Virus record (IMG/VR): IMGVR_UViG_3300008450_000179
Coordinates: 1-35,821 of that record
Strand: one strand, 5' to 3'
Origin: a virus
Length of the DNA: 35,821 bases
Below, in pieces: positions 6,208 to 12,257 of the stretch (positions within the stretch are counted from its first letter, which is position 1; each line of letters begins with the position of its first letter). Both the position numbers and the translations under genes were made by a program. Under the pieces are notes generated by a model. It ran no database searches. It was not told the DNA's origin and worked only from the letters and a program-made list of their open reading frames with translations.

Positions 6208-6352
6208 GCTATCAGAACATGACCAAGCACTGCGCACCCGCATCGTTGAACACTGCCGCTGGATTGCAACCTATGACCGAGCCTATGCAATCGCAGCATT
6301 TAACCACTATGACCAGCTTATGCCGTGGCTGGAACTGAGGCGCAAAAAATGA
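6200..6352 (+). CDS. Very small hypothetical protein (50 aa)
   Basis: ATG 6200 opens MHELSEHDQALRTRIVEHC and continues RWIATYDRAYAIAAFNHYDQLMPWLELRRKK. It is chosen over the ATG at 6204 in another frame, whose product looks non-protein-like. The stop overlaps the next ATG (ATGA). Helical, rich in aromatic residues; function unknown. Confidence 0.6.
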   Translation: MHELSEHDQALRTRIVEHCRWIATYDRAYAIAAFNHYDQLMPWLELRRKK

Positions 6353-6645
6353 CCGAAAAAGAACTACTAGAGCTTGCGGCTAAAGCTGCTGGGATTGAAG
6401 GCAGGCGATTTGTAGAAAATGAGGCTATACAAGCCAACTTACACACTGGCATGTGGTGTGACTTGCTTGAGGATATTTGGAACCCACTAACAGACGATGG
6501 AGATGCGCTGCGGCTGGCTGTGAAGTTAGGAATTGACATAAGCGAATCTCAAATAGTTTACTTTGATAAACACTCAAGAAACCCATACGCAGCAACCCGC
6601 CGCGCAATAGTCAGTGCAGCAGCTGAAATCGGGAAGGCGCTGTGA
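6349..6645 (+). CDS. Hypothetical phage protein with ATRRAIV motif, copy 1
   Basis: 98 aa from MTEKELLELAAKAAG. Conserved blocks are WNPLTDDGDALRLAVKLGI and YAATRRAIVSAAAEIGKAL. It has a clear paralogue on the other strand at 31358-31747. This family is widespread in prophages of beta-proteobacteria with no known function. Start set by ATGA. Confidence 0.7.
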   Translation: MTEKELLELAAKAAGIEGRRFVENEAIQANLHTGMWCDLLEDIWNPLTDDGDALRLAVKLGIDISESQIVYFDKHSRNPYAATRRAIVSAAAEIGKAL

Positions 6646-7046
6646 TGATTATTCGCCTGCCATTCCCTGCCCCTGAGCTATTCCCAAACCGCAAGAACGG
6701 CAAGCATTGGAAAGCTACTATGGCGGCGAAGCACATCCAAATTGCTGAGGCGCGTCGGATTACTAACGAGGCGTTGCGAGAAGACTTTGCCAACACTCTA
6801 AAGCCGAAAAGATGGTTAAATGGCAATATCCCGCTATCACTGGTGTATCTAACCCCAGACAAACGCAAACGCGACCTAGACAACATGCTGGCCGCAAGTA
6901 AGGCGCTACTAGATGGCATGGCCCAAGCGCTAGGCGTAGACGATAGCCGCTTTAAGCCCATCCTTGTCGATTGGGTGCAAGGGCCAAAGGGCGGGGCGCT
7001 TATGGCGGCTGTGGGGATACAGATTATCAGCGGGGTGAACCTATGA
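6645..7046 (+). CDS. rusA: RusA-type Holliday junction resolvase
   Basis: 133 aa. It has the RusA opening (LPFPAPELFPNRKNGKHW) and the core LTPDKRKRDLDNMLAASKALLDGMAQALGVDDSRF, whose acidic residues (about D77, D79, D90 and D98) match the metal-binding cluster of the family. It resolves four-way junctions made during phage recombination, fitting the annealing protein and SSB on the other operon. Start is ATG 6645 in a TGATG overlap, although GTG 6642 is also possible. Confidence 0.88.
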   Translation: MIIRLPFPAPELFPNRKNGKHWKATMAAKHIQIAEARRITNEALREDFANTLKPKRWLNGNIPLSLVYLTPDKRKRDLDNMLAASKALLDGMAQALGVDDSRFKPILVDWVQGPKGGALMAAVGIQIISGVNL

Positions 7047-7246
7047 ACATGAAATTACTAAATTGGCTCAAGAAACGCAAGCTTAGATCACTAAAAGAGC
7101 AGCTTGCAATGGTCAACGCAAGAATAGATTGCGAAAGATATGTCGCAAATAAAACGGGAAAGTTATATCCGAATGTCATGGCTTCAAATGCAGAAGAACA
7201 TGCTTCATTGAGTTTCAGGATTGCAGAGCTTGAGGGGAACCTATGA
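7043..7246 (+). CDS. Small coiled-coil hypothetical protein
   Basis: 67 aa beginning MNMKLLNWLKKRKLRSLKEQ. The N-terminus is strongly basic, the middle is helical and the end is acidic (SLSFRIAELEGNL). ATGA overlaps on both sides fix the start. No family recognised. Confidence 0.55.
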   Translation: MNMKLLNWLKKRKLRSLKEQLAMVNARIDCERYVANKTGKLYPNVMASNAEEHASLSFRIAELEGNL

Positions 7247-7731
7247 ATATCAATGATTTACGCCACCACTGCGCAGACGATGCCGGGTGCCTTATTTGGC
7301 GGCGTAGCTGCTGCAACGGTCACCCAGCCATGCGAGTAGGTAAAAAGACCAAACTTGTGAGTAGGGTGCTATGGGAGGTTGCACACGGGCCTATACCTGC
7401 GGGCTGCATAGTGCGGGTTACTTGCGGCAATGTGCTGTGCATCAACCCTGAATGCACAGAGCTGACTACTTACCAGCGCTTAGGTAAGCAATTGGGCGCG
7501 CTGGGGATAATGAGTGGCCCGGTGCGCAGCGCAGCAATTGCACGGGCAAAGCGCAAGACGCAAGGCAAATTGACTGACGCGGCGGTGCGTGATATGCGTA
7601 CCAGCGACGAGCCAGGCAGGGTGTTGGCTGAGCGCTGGGGCGTATCACAGGGCCACGTTAGCAAGGTGCAAAAGCACAAAGCACGGCGCGACTTTTCTTC
7701 GCCTTTTGCGGGACTGGGGGCGAGGATATGA
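7243..7731 (+). CDS. HNH-fold protein lacking catalytic His, fused to HTH
   Basis: 162 aa. Residues ~15-75 align by eye with the HNH_3 layout (GCLIWRRSCCNGHPAM; VSRVLWEVAHGPIPAGCIVRVTCGNVLCINPECTELTT). The usual active-site His before the Cys/Asn strand reads V-R-V-T-C, and the terminal His of the NP-HL block reads NPECT, so catalysis looks lost. The C-terminus (KLTDAAVRDMRTSDEPGRVLAERWGVSQGHVSKVQ) is a clear HTH. It is probably a DNA-binding protein that kept the Zn-like scaffold. Coupled by ATGA on both sides. Confidence 0.65.
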   Translation: MNINDLRHHCADDAGCLIWRRSCCNGHPAMRVGKKTKLVSRVLWEVAHGPIPAGCIVRVTCGNVLCINPECTELTTYQRLGKQLGALGIMSGPVRSAAIARAKRKTQGKLTDAAVRDMRTSDEPGRVLAERWGVSQGHVSKVQKHKARRDFSSPFAGLGARI

Positions 7732-7997
7732 ACCGACAAGAACTAGACGCGCTTATCAAGCCTGCCGCGCCCGAGCGCATTTACCAATGGCAGCACAACC
7801 AAATGAGCATTGCTCGCTATTACGGTGGGTTGCGGTACATGGGCCACGACTACACCATAGCTGAGAATGAAGAAGGCACGCCACTGGTTCGCCATGATGT
7901 GTTTGTGCGTGAAGGGAAGGCCAAAAGAGAGGCAGAAAAAGCGGGGCGTGTTGCTGATAAGCAAGGTGCACAAGATGCGCAGGGGGCTTTGCTATGA
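7728..7997 (+). CDS. Hypothetical early protein
   Basis: 89 aa (QWQHNQMSIARYYGGLRYMGHDYTI..., then VREGKAKREAEKAGRVADKQGAQDAQ). A globular N-half is followed by a charged helical tail. The middle resembles small uncharacterised phage proteins with a RYYGG-type block. ATGA overlaps both ends. Confidence 0.6.
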   Translation: MNRQELDALIKPAAPERIYQWQHNQMSIARYYGGLRYMGHDYTIAENEEGTPLVRHDVFVREGKAKREAEKAGRVADKQGAQDAQGALL

Positions 7998-8527
7998 GTT
8001 TACAACCAACATTTAGCGGAGAGATTCAGTTTGCAGGTTGGACAGACTCGCACACTAGCGGGCCTAAGGTCACATTTTGGCTGCAATCTACCGAAGATTT
8101 AGAAGTATTCCGCAGCCTGACCGCAAGAAAAGGCAACACAGCGGGGCATAGATTTATGGCTGCGTTGGTAGAGATCGGCGACGATGAACAGCCAGTAGTC
8201 AACCAATCGGTGACAACTGAAAAGCCAAAGGGCGGCGCATTGTCAAAGCTGGCCGGAATGTGGTGCTATGAACCAGAGTTTTATTACTTTATTCGCCCGG
8301 TTTACGATCGGTTTATGGGTGGCGATGGAAATGGATATGGTGACGTAACTCCAGATAATGACTTTGGCGGGGTGTTGTCAAAATATAACGCCCATTGCAT
8401 AAAAGTAATATGTGAAATTTACAGCCGCGCAGAGCTAGACCACGACCCCGAAGCTGCCGAGAAGTTCCACATGCTTATACGTGGGCCATATCAAAAACAC
8501 CTGATAGCGCGGGGGATTGTGGCGTGA
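7994..8527 (+). CDS. Hypothetical protein in recombination/late-control block
   Basis: 177 aa. The N-terminus (FSGEIQFAGWTDSHTSGPKVTFWLQSTEDLEVFRSLTARKGNTAGHRFMAALVEI) is a recurrent phage domain, beta-rich and possibly nucleic-acid binding. The C-half is helical (CIKVICEIYSRAELDHDPEAAEKFHMLIRGPYQKHL). It lies between HTH/nuclease-like genes and just before a Zn-binding recombination-type protein. Function not known to me. Confidence 0.65.
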   Translation: MSLQPTFSGEIQFAGWTDSHTSGPKVTFWLQSTEDLEVFRSLTARKGNTAGHRFMAALVEIGDDEQPVVNQSVTTEKPKGGALSKLAGMWCYEPEFYYFIRPVYDRFMGGDGNGYGDVTPDNDFGGVLSKYNAHCIKVICEIYSRAELDHDPEAAEKFHMLIRGPYQKHLIARGIVA

Positions 8528-8847
8528 TGTTTCCAAAAGCCGCGCCCATTCGCTCAGAAGCCTACCGCCGCTTGGTTGCTGCACTGCCTTGCATTTTTTG
8601 CGGGATAAAGGGCCACAGCCAAGCAGCGCACCCACCGCCAACGGGCAAAGGCATCAAGGAAAGTGACCTCGATTGCTTCCCATTGTGCTGCGCTAGGCCG
8701 GGATTAATCGGGTGCCATGCCCAATTTGACCAGTACATGCTGTACAGCGGCGACGAAACGCGAACCATGGCGCAGCACTGGGCAGCGCAGACACGACAGA
8801 CGATTACTAACAATGGCGATATGCCGAAGGGGTTGATATGCGGGTAG
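8527..8847 (+). CDS. Zn-binding HNH-like recombination protein (DUF968/Ref-like)
   Basis: 106 aa. It shows a CxxC (CIFCG), the SQAAHPPPTGKGIKESD block, then FPLCCARPGLIGCHAQFD, the spacing seen in DUF968/NinG/Ref-type phage proteins. There CxxC, His and the C-x-H pair hold a metal in an HNH-like fold. In related phages such genes sit among ninR-type recombination genes, as here (RusA upstream). Start is ATG 8527 in a TGATG overlap; GTG 8524 is also possible. Nuclease activity is inferred. Confidence 0.65.
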   Translation: MFPKAAPIRSEAYRRLVAALPCIFCGIKGHSQAAHPPPTGKGIKESDLDCFPLCCARPGLIGCHAQFDQYMLYSGDETRTMAQHWAAQTRQTITNNGDMPKGLICG

Positions 8848-9179
8848 GTGCTCGAATTTTGGAAGTCTGCGAAATATTGGAGAAGTTAGGCCCAGTAGGT
8901 AGCGGCGACATTGGCAAACTTATGGCGTTGGCAAAGACCGGCGAAAAGCCTAACGCATACAGGTATTGCCAACGTGCTGTTGGTATGAGGCTGATAACTG
9001 TAATAAAGTCGCCCATAGGCAATAGCAGCCATTACAACGTCTACACGGTGCAACCAGACTGGAGAGAGCGCATCAAAGGCGGTAACCTTGTTGTAAAGCA
9101 AGAGAGGTCAAACCTAAGCCCGATAGCCAAGCGCGGCGTGTTTAGCTTTGCATCAAGCATATTTCAGGTGGGCGCATGA
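8838..9179 (+). CDS. Winged-helix protein
   Basis: 113 aa. The first ~75 residues form a winged-helix pattern (ARILEVCEILEKLGPVGSGDIGKLMALAKTGEKPNAYRYCQRAVGMRLITVIKSPIG..., YNVYTVQPDW), similar in plan to the 4388-4585 product. The tail is basic. It overlaps the previous gene by 10 bases and the next by ATGA. Likely DNA-binding; target unknown. Confidence 0.6.
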   Translation: MRVGARILEVCEILEKLGPVGSGDIGKLMALAKTGEKPNAYRYCQRAVGMRLITVIKSPIGNSSHYNVYTVQPDWRERIKGGNLVVKQERSNLSPIAKRGVFSFASSIFQVGA

Positions 9180-9370
9180 CGCACCAGACCAGCTCAGACG
9201 GTGCAGCAGCGGTAGACCCGCACTACTACTGGCAACCCATAGCAACCTGCCCTAGAGGGGTAAAGGTACAGCTATTGGGTAAATCAGGCGTGGCCCTGTA
9301 CAGCACTTACAACCCGACAGATTCGTTTTTCACCCATTGGGCACCACCGCCAAAAATTAAGAAGGACTGA
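9176..9370 (+). CDS. DUF551-like small protein
   Basis: 64 aa with the DUF551 hallmark: YWQPIATCPRGVKVQLLGKSG, then FTHWAPPP. DUF551 proteins are frequent phage accessory products of unknown function. The usual family length is similar. It starts by ATGA and ends 2 bases before the Q-like gene. Confidence 0.7.
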   Translation: MTHQTSSDGAAAVDPHYYWQPIATCPRGVKVQLLGKSGVALYSTYNPTDSFFTHWAPPPKIKKD

Positions 9371-9372
9371 CA

Positions 9373-9750
9373 ATGATGAATGATTCTGCTGAAATTCTAA
9401 ACAGCCTGCTTTGCGACTGGTACCGCTGGGCCAAGGGCTACCAGCATGTGGGCGGGATAAACACCAGCCCAATGTTTAGGGAGGTTAAATCTGGCCGCCA
9501 ATGGGATACGGTGGACGAAATTATCAGCAGCGACTTGGTGCACAGCCAAATGGAGGCGCTGGATAGCATCATCATGCAGCTACGGGATGTGTACCGGACA
9601 ATCTTACAGCTACAAGCAAGAAACCTGCACACCGGCTATGCTGTGTGGACTAGCGCACGGCTACCGGCTGACCCACTAGAGCGGGCGGTGATATTGGGCG
9701 AGGCTAGGGCGGCTTTAACGGCTAAATTACAAAATGCGGGGGTTCTATGA
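9373..9750 (+). CDS. Antitermination Q-like late regulator (putative)
   Basis: 125 aa. It contains LLCDWYRWAKGYQHVGG near the start, then a helical region (VHSQMEALDSIIMQLRDVYRTILQLQARNL). The W-Y-R-W block and size resemble small phage late-activator/antiterminator families. The stronger argument is position: last early gene, immediately before a promoter, a long untranslated leader with a terminator, and the terminase genes, the same order as lambda Q-pR'-6S. Two ATGs (9373, 9376) are possible. A role as a late activator is an inference. Confidence 0.55.
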   Translation: MMNDSAEILNSLLCDWYRWAKGYQHVGGINTSPMFREVKSGRQWDTVDEIISSDLVHSQMEALDSIIMQLRDVYRTILQLQARNLHTGYAVWTSARLPADPLERAVILGEARAALTAKLQNAGVL

Positions 9751-9830
9751 GTTTTCCAAAATGCAAAAAAGTGTTGACAAGCCATAAAAACCTGTGGTAT
9801 CGTGCTCACCAGTTGGACACCCGACTCTAA
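9747..9830 (+). CDS. 27-codon ORF coupled to the Q-like gene
   Basis: ATG 9747 overlaps the stop of the Q-like gene (ATGA) and reads MSFPKCKKVLTSHKNLWYRA... to TAA at 9828-9830. Coupling is like the real genes upstream, and the peptide is basic and aromatic. Against it, the promoter at 9774-9803 lies inside it. It could be the remnant of a longer gene or chance. Confidence 0.3.
   Translation: MSFPKCKKVLTSHKNLWYRAHQLDTRL
9774..9803 (+). promoter_or_regulatory. Late promoter (TTGACA-N18-TGnTATCGT)
   Basis: Perfect -35 TTGACA at 9774-9779, 18-nt spacer, -10 TATCGT at 9798-9803 with an extended TG at 9795-9796. Predicted start about 9809-9811. It is placed like lambda pR', just after the Q-like gene. 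A 6-bp hairpin with ACAC loop (9811-9826) and a T7 run (9839-9845) follow at once and could pause polymerase. Confidence 0.7.
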
Positions 9831-9973
9831 AAATAGCCTTTTTTTGCAAGATTAAGGGTTTTTTAATAAGTGGAATGTGTAGGCTGATACACAAAGCGTC
9901 AACCGCTTAAACGATGCCAGGACTCGTAAGAGTTGCGGAACTTGGTGGAGATCGTGGGTAAGTACATCATGCT

Positions 9974-9992
9974 AGAGATCAGCACTAGCCCA
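9974..9992 (+). repeat. 19-nt element AGAGATCAGCACTAGCCCA, copy 1 in ncRNA
   Basis: Lies in a local hairpin (GCTAG 9971-9975 with CTAGC 9985-9989, 9-nt loop). An identical 19-mer lies 449 nt downstream. The CTAGCC part can also pair with 10182-10192. Confidence 0.8.
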
Positions 9993-10422
9993 CTTAATTT
10001 TTCAGCCTCCCGAAATTAGCACATCGCACACAGACACGTATCTAAGAGGTGCCGTTCTTCGTGGGGGCGAACTAATATGCCCGATGCCTCTGCACTATGT
10101 GTACGCACCGGCTTTTACCAAACCCTAGCCGCACGGTCGCAAGACAGCACACAGCCATTCCCCTAGGCTGATTGGGCAAGAGGCTAGGTGCTAGCTGCCA
10201 GGCTATTGGCAGATGACACCAGCACAAAACCCCGCTGTGGCCGCTAGACCATGCACCACGGCGGGGGCTGGTTAGCTTATGAGTAGAGATTTGACCGTAT
10301 AGGACGGTAGCTGCGGCGAGAGGTGCAAATCCTAAGAGTCTCTACCCATAAGCTGGAATGCGCAGGCAGATGCGACGGGGGAATGTCCGGAACCACCGCT
10401 TTTAAGCACAATGGTTTATGCC

Positions 10423-10441
10423 AGAGATCAGCACTAGCCCA
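10423..10441 (+). repeat. 19-nt element AGAGATCAGCACTAGCCCA, copy 2 in ncRNA
   Basis: Exact copy of 9974-9992. Here the local hairpin partner reads GCCAG, giving a C-A mismatch, so this copy may prefer the long-range partner GGCTAG-g-TGCT at 10182-10192. Its end also forms the 8-bp helix 10439-10446/10349-10356. Confidence 0.8.
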
Positions 10442-10483
10442 GCTTAACTAACTCTCCTTGATCGACGTAGTTGCCGATCTTTC

Positions 10484-10515
10484 GCCGCTCCGCAGTAATG
10501 CCGAGTGGCTTTTTT
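10484..10515 (+). terminator. Intrinsic terminator at end of leader RNA
   Basis: GCCGCTC (10484-10490) pairs with GAGTGGC (10503-10509; 7 bp, one G-U) around a 12-nt loop, followed at once by six Ts (10510-10515). It is 31 bp before the small terminase gene, so late transcription must read through it. Confidence 0.65.
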
Positions 10516-10546
10516 ATTACAGGGCAAATAGCCCCAGAAATAGGCT

Positions 10547-10930
10547 ATGGCAAACCCAAAGATTAAAGATGTTGGCAAGGAGACTCGGTTTAAGCCGGGT
10601 CAAGTAACAAACCCCGGTGGCAAGCCTGTTGGCGCACGTAACGCGCTACAGGGCGACTTTATGCGCGAGCTTGCCAAGGACTTTGCTGAGCACGGCGTTT
10701 CGGCGATTGTTGAGACACGAACAACACAGCCAGCCCAATACATGAAGATTATCGCCAGCCTGATGCCAAAAGAGCTGGAGATTAAGCGCCCACTTGAGGA
10801 AATGACAGATGACGACCTCATTGCTGGAGTTGCCGCCCTCCAAAGCTACCTTAATGCTGGTAGCACTTCAAAAGGAGTTGGAGACACGGCGAAGCCAGAA
10901 CAAGCTAAGCGACTACCGAGCCTACATTAA
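10547..10930 (+). CDS. Small terminase subunit-like protein (DUF5681-type N-terminus)
   Basis: 127 aa. Starts with the RFKPGQVTNPGGKPVGARNAL motif typical of DUF5681/phage packaging proteins, then a helical segment (GDFMRELAKDFAEHGVSAIVETRTTQPAQYMKIIASLMPKELEIKRP) and a variable tail. It directly precedes and overlaps the large terminase gene by 122 bases in another frame. It would recognise phage DNA and start packaging. Role from context; TerS proteins are poorly conserved. Confidence 0.65.
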   Translation: MANPKIKDVGKETRFKPGQVTNPGGKPVGARNALQGDFMRELAKDFAEHGVSAIVETRTTQPAQYMKIIASLMPKELEIKRPLEEMTDDDLIAGVAALQSYLNAGSTSKGVGDTAKPEQAKRLPSLH

Positions 10931-12254
10931 ACAGGACGAATTCCACGCTGCTGGGAAAACCAAGCGTGAGCGGTTGTTAATGGCAGGAAATCAGCTTGGG
11001 AAGACATGGAGCGCAGGTTTTGAATCCGCAATGCACCTTACAGGCCGATACCCAAGCGATTGGAATGGCCGGGTGTTTGATAAGCCTGTTGCGGGCTGGG
11101 CTGCTGGGGTTACATCCGAAGTGACCCGCGACTCTGTACAGCGCGTGTTATGTGGGCGGATCAATTCAATAGGGACTGGGGCGATACCCAAAGACTCCAT
11201 CAAAGACAAATCTCTAAAGCGCGGCGTGGCTGATGCCATTGACACGATGGTGATTCGCTTTGGTGGTGGTGGCGATGTGCAAGCAGGTGAGAGCCTGCTA
11301 GGTTTTAAGAGCTACGACCAGGGGCGCGAGAAGTTCCAGGCTGAAACGCTGGACTTTGTATGGTTTGATGAAGAACCAGACGACGACATTTACATGGAAG
11401 GTTTGACTCGGACAAACGCCACAAATGGCATTGTCTACATGACGTTTACCCCATTAAAGGGCATGACGACAACGGTTAAGCGCTTCCTGATAGACAAGCC
11501 TGCTGGTACGCATGTCACCAGTATGACGATTGAAGATGCTGAGCACTACACGCCAGAGCAGCGGTCAGCAATCATTGCAAGCTACCCCGCGCATGAACGA
11601 GAAGCTCGAACAAAAGGCATCCCTTCGCTTGGTTCTGGTCGGATATTTGCCATTGATGAGGAATCGATAAAGGTTGCGGCCTTTCCAATTCCTGAGCATT
11701 GGGCGCAGCTTGGAGCACTGGACTTTGGATGGGATCACCCAAGCGCATCAGTTCGCATGGCATGGGACAAAGACAGCGACACGGTTTATGTGACTGATTG
11801 CCATAGGCAAAAAGAGCAGACACCGCAAATGTTCGCTTTGTCGCTTAAAGAGTGGCCGGATTGGTTGCCTTTTTCATGGCCGCATGACGGTTTGCAGCAC
11901 GACAAAGGCTCAGGAGAACAGTTAGCCGCTTTGTACAAGAAAGCCGGGCTAAAAATGATGCCTGAGCGCGCTACGTTCCCTGATGGGACAAACGGCGTAG
12001 AGGCTGGTTTACAAGATATGTTGCAGCGAATGCAGTTAAAGAAATTCAAGGTATTCAGCCATTTAAGCGACTGGTTTGAAGAGTTCCGCATGTACCACCG
12101 GAAGGATGGAAAAGTGGTCAAAGAGTCGGACGACTTGATGGCCGCAACGCGTTACGCATGGATGATGCGCCGCTACGGACTGTCGAAAAAAGAGGCTGAG
12201 TACAGCCAACACGTTTATCAACCCCTTCCAGATCAGGACGGACTTTACTTCTAA
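10809..12254 (+). CDS. terL: Large terminase subunit (packaging ATPase/nuclease)
   Basis: 481 aa. Walker A GNQLGKT at residues ~60-66 after the typical ERLLMA lead. Walker B LDFVWFDEEP at ~181-190. Motif III region YMTFTPLKG at ~210-218. RNase-H-like nuclease domain begins ALDFGWDHP at ~303 with its first metal Asp at D305. Length fits the family. It pumps DNA into the prohead through the portal, which follows 3 bases later. The start at 10809 has GAGG 9 nt upstream; ATG 10854 is an alternative. Confidence 0.92.
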   Translation: MTTSLLELPPSKATLMLVALQKELETRRSQNKLSDYRAYIKQDEFHAAGKTKRERLLMAGNQLGKTWSAGFESAMHLTGRYPSDWNGRVFDKPVAGWAAGVTSEVTRDSVQRVLCGRINSIGTGAIPKDSIKDKSLKRGVADAIDTMVIRFGGGGDVQAGESLLGFKSYDQGREKFQAETLDFVWFDEEPDDDIYMEGLTRTNATNGIVYMTFTPLKGMTTTVKRFLIDKPAGTHVTSMTIEDAEHYTPEQRSAIIASYPAHEREARTKGIPSLGSGRIFAIDEESIKVAAFPIPEHWAQLGALDFGWDHPSASVRMAWDKDSDTVYVTDCHRQKEQTPQMFALSLKEWPDWLPFSWPHDGLQHDKGSGEQLAALYKKAGLKMMPERATFPDGTNGVEAGLQDMLQRMQLKKFKVFSHLSDWFEEFRMYHRKDGKVVKESDDLMAATRYAWMMRRYGLSKKEAEYSQHVYQPLPDQDGLYF

Positions 12255-12257
12255 AAC

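Larger units (their letters stand above)
9810..10515 (+). ncRNA. Large structured non-coding RNA (~700 nt), late leader
   Basis: No ORF of any size crosses this stretch, yet it folds by eye into many helices. Examples are 9876-9881/9888-9893, 9894-9898/9904-9908, and a three-part stem 9911-9915/9951-9955 with 9917-9921/9941-9945 and 9922-9925/9930-9933 capped by a GUAA (GNRA) loop. Others are 9994-10000/10013-10019, 10028-10032/10098-10102 enclosing 10045-10049/10087-10091, 10109-10113/10127-10131, 10152-10156/10166-10170 and 10195-10200/10207-10212. The strongest are a 16-bp stem (10219-10223 and 10230-10240 with 10256-10271) and a 14-bp stem with one mismatch (10275-10289/10339-10353). A promoter precedes it and a terminator ends it. 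Size, phage location and complexity recall GOLLD/ROOL RNAs; membership is untested. Confidence 0.75.

Noticed and set aside
10270-10355. tRNA-like arrangement: 7-bp end stem (GCTTATG/CATAAGC) with a GGTGCAAATCC segment resembling a T-arm
   Set aside because: The end stem continues into another 7 bp, there is no D-arm or anticodon arm, and the T-loop lacks the TTC. It is better explained as part of the large ncRNA.
9750-10546. cos site or packaging signal filling the gap before terminase
   Set aside because: A cos/pac site may be present, but it would not explain ~700 bp of nested helices, a promoter and a terminator.
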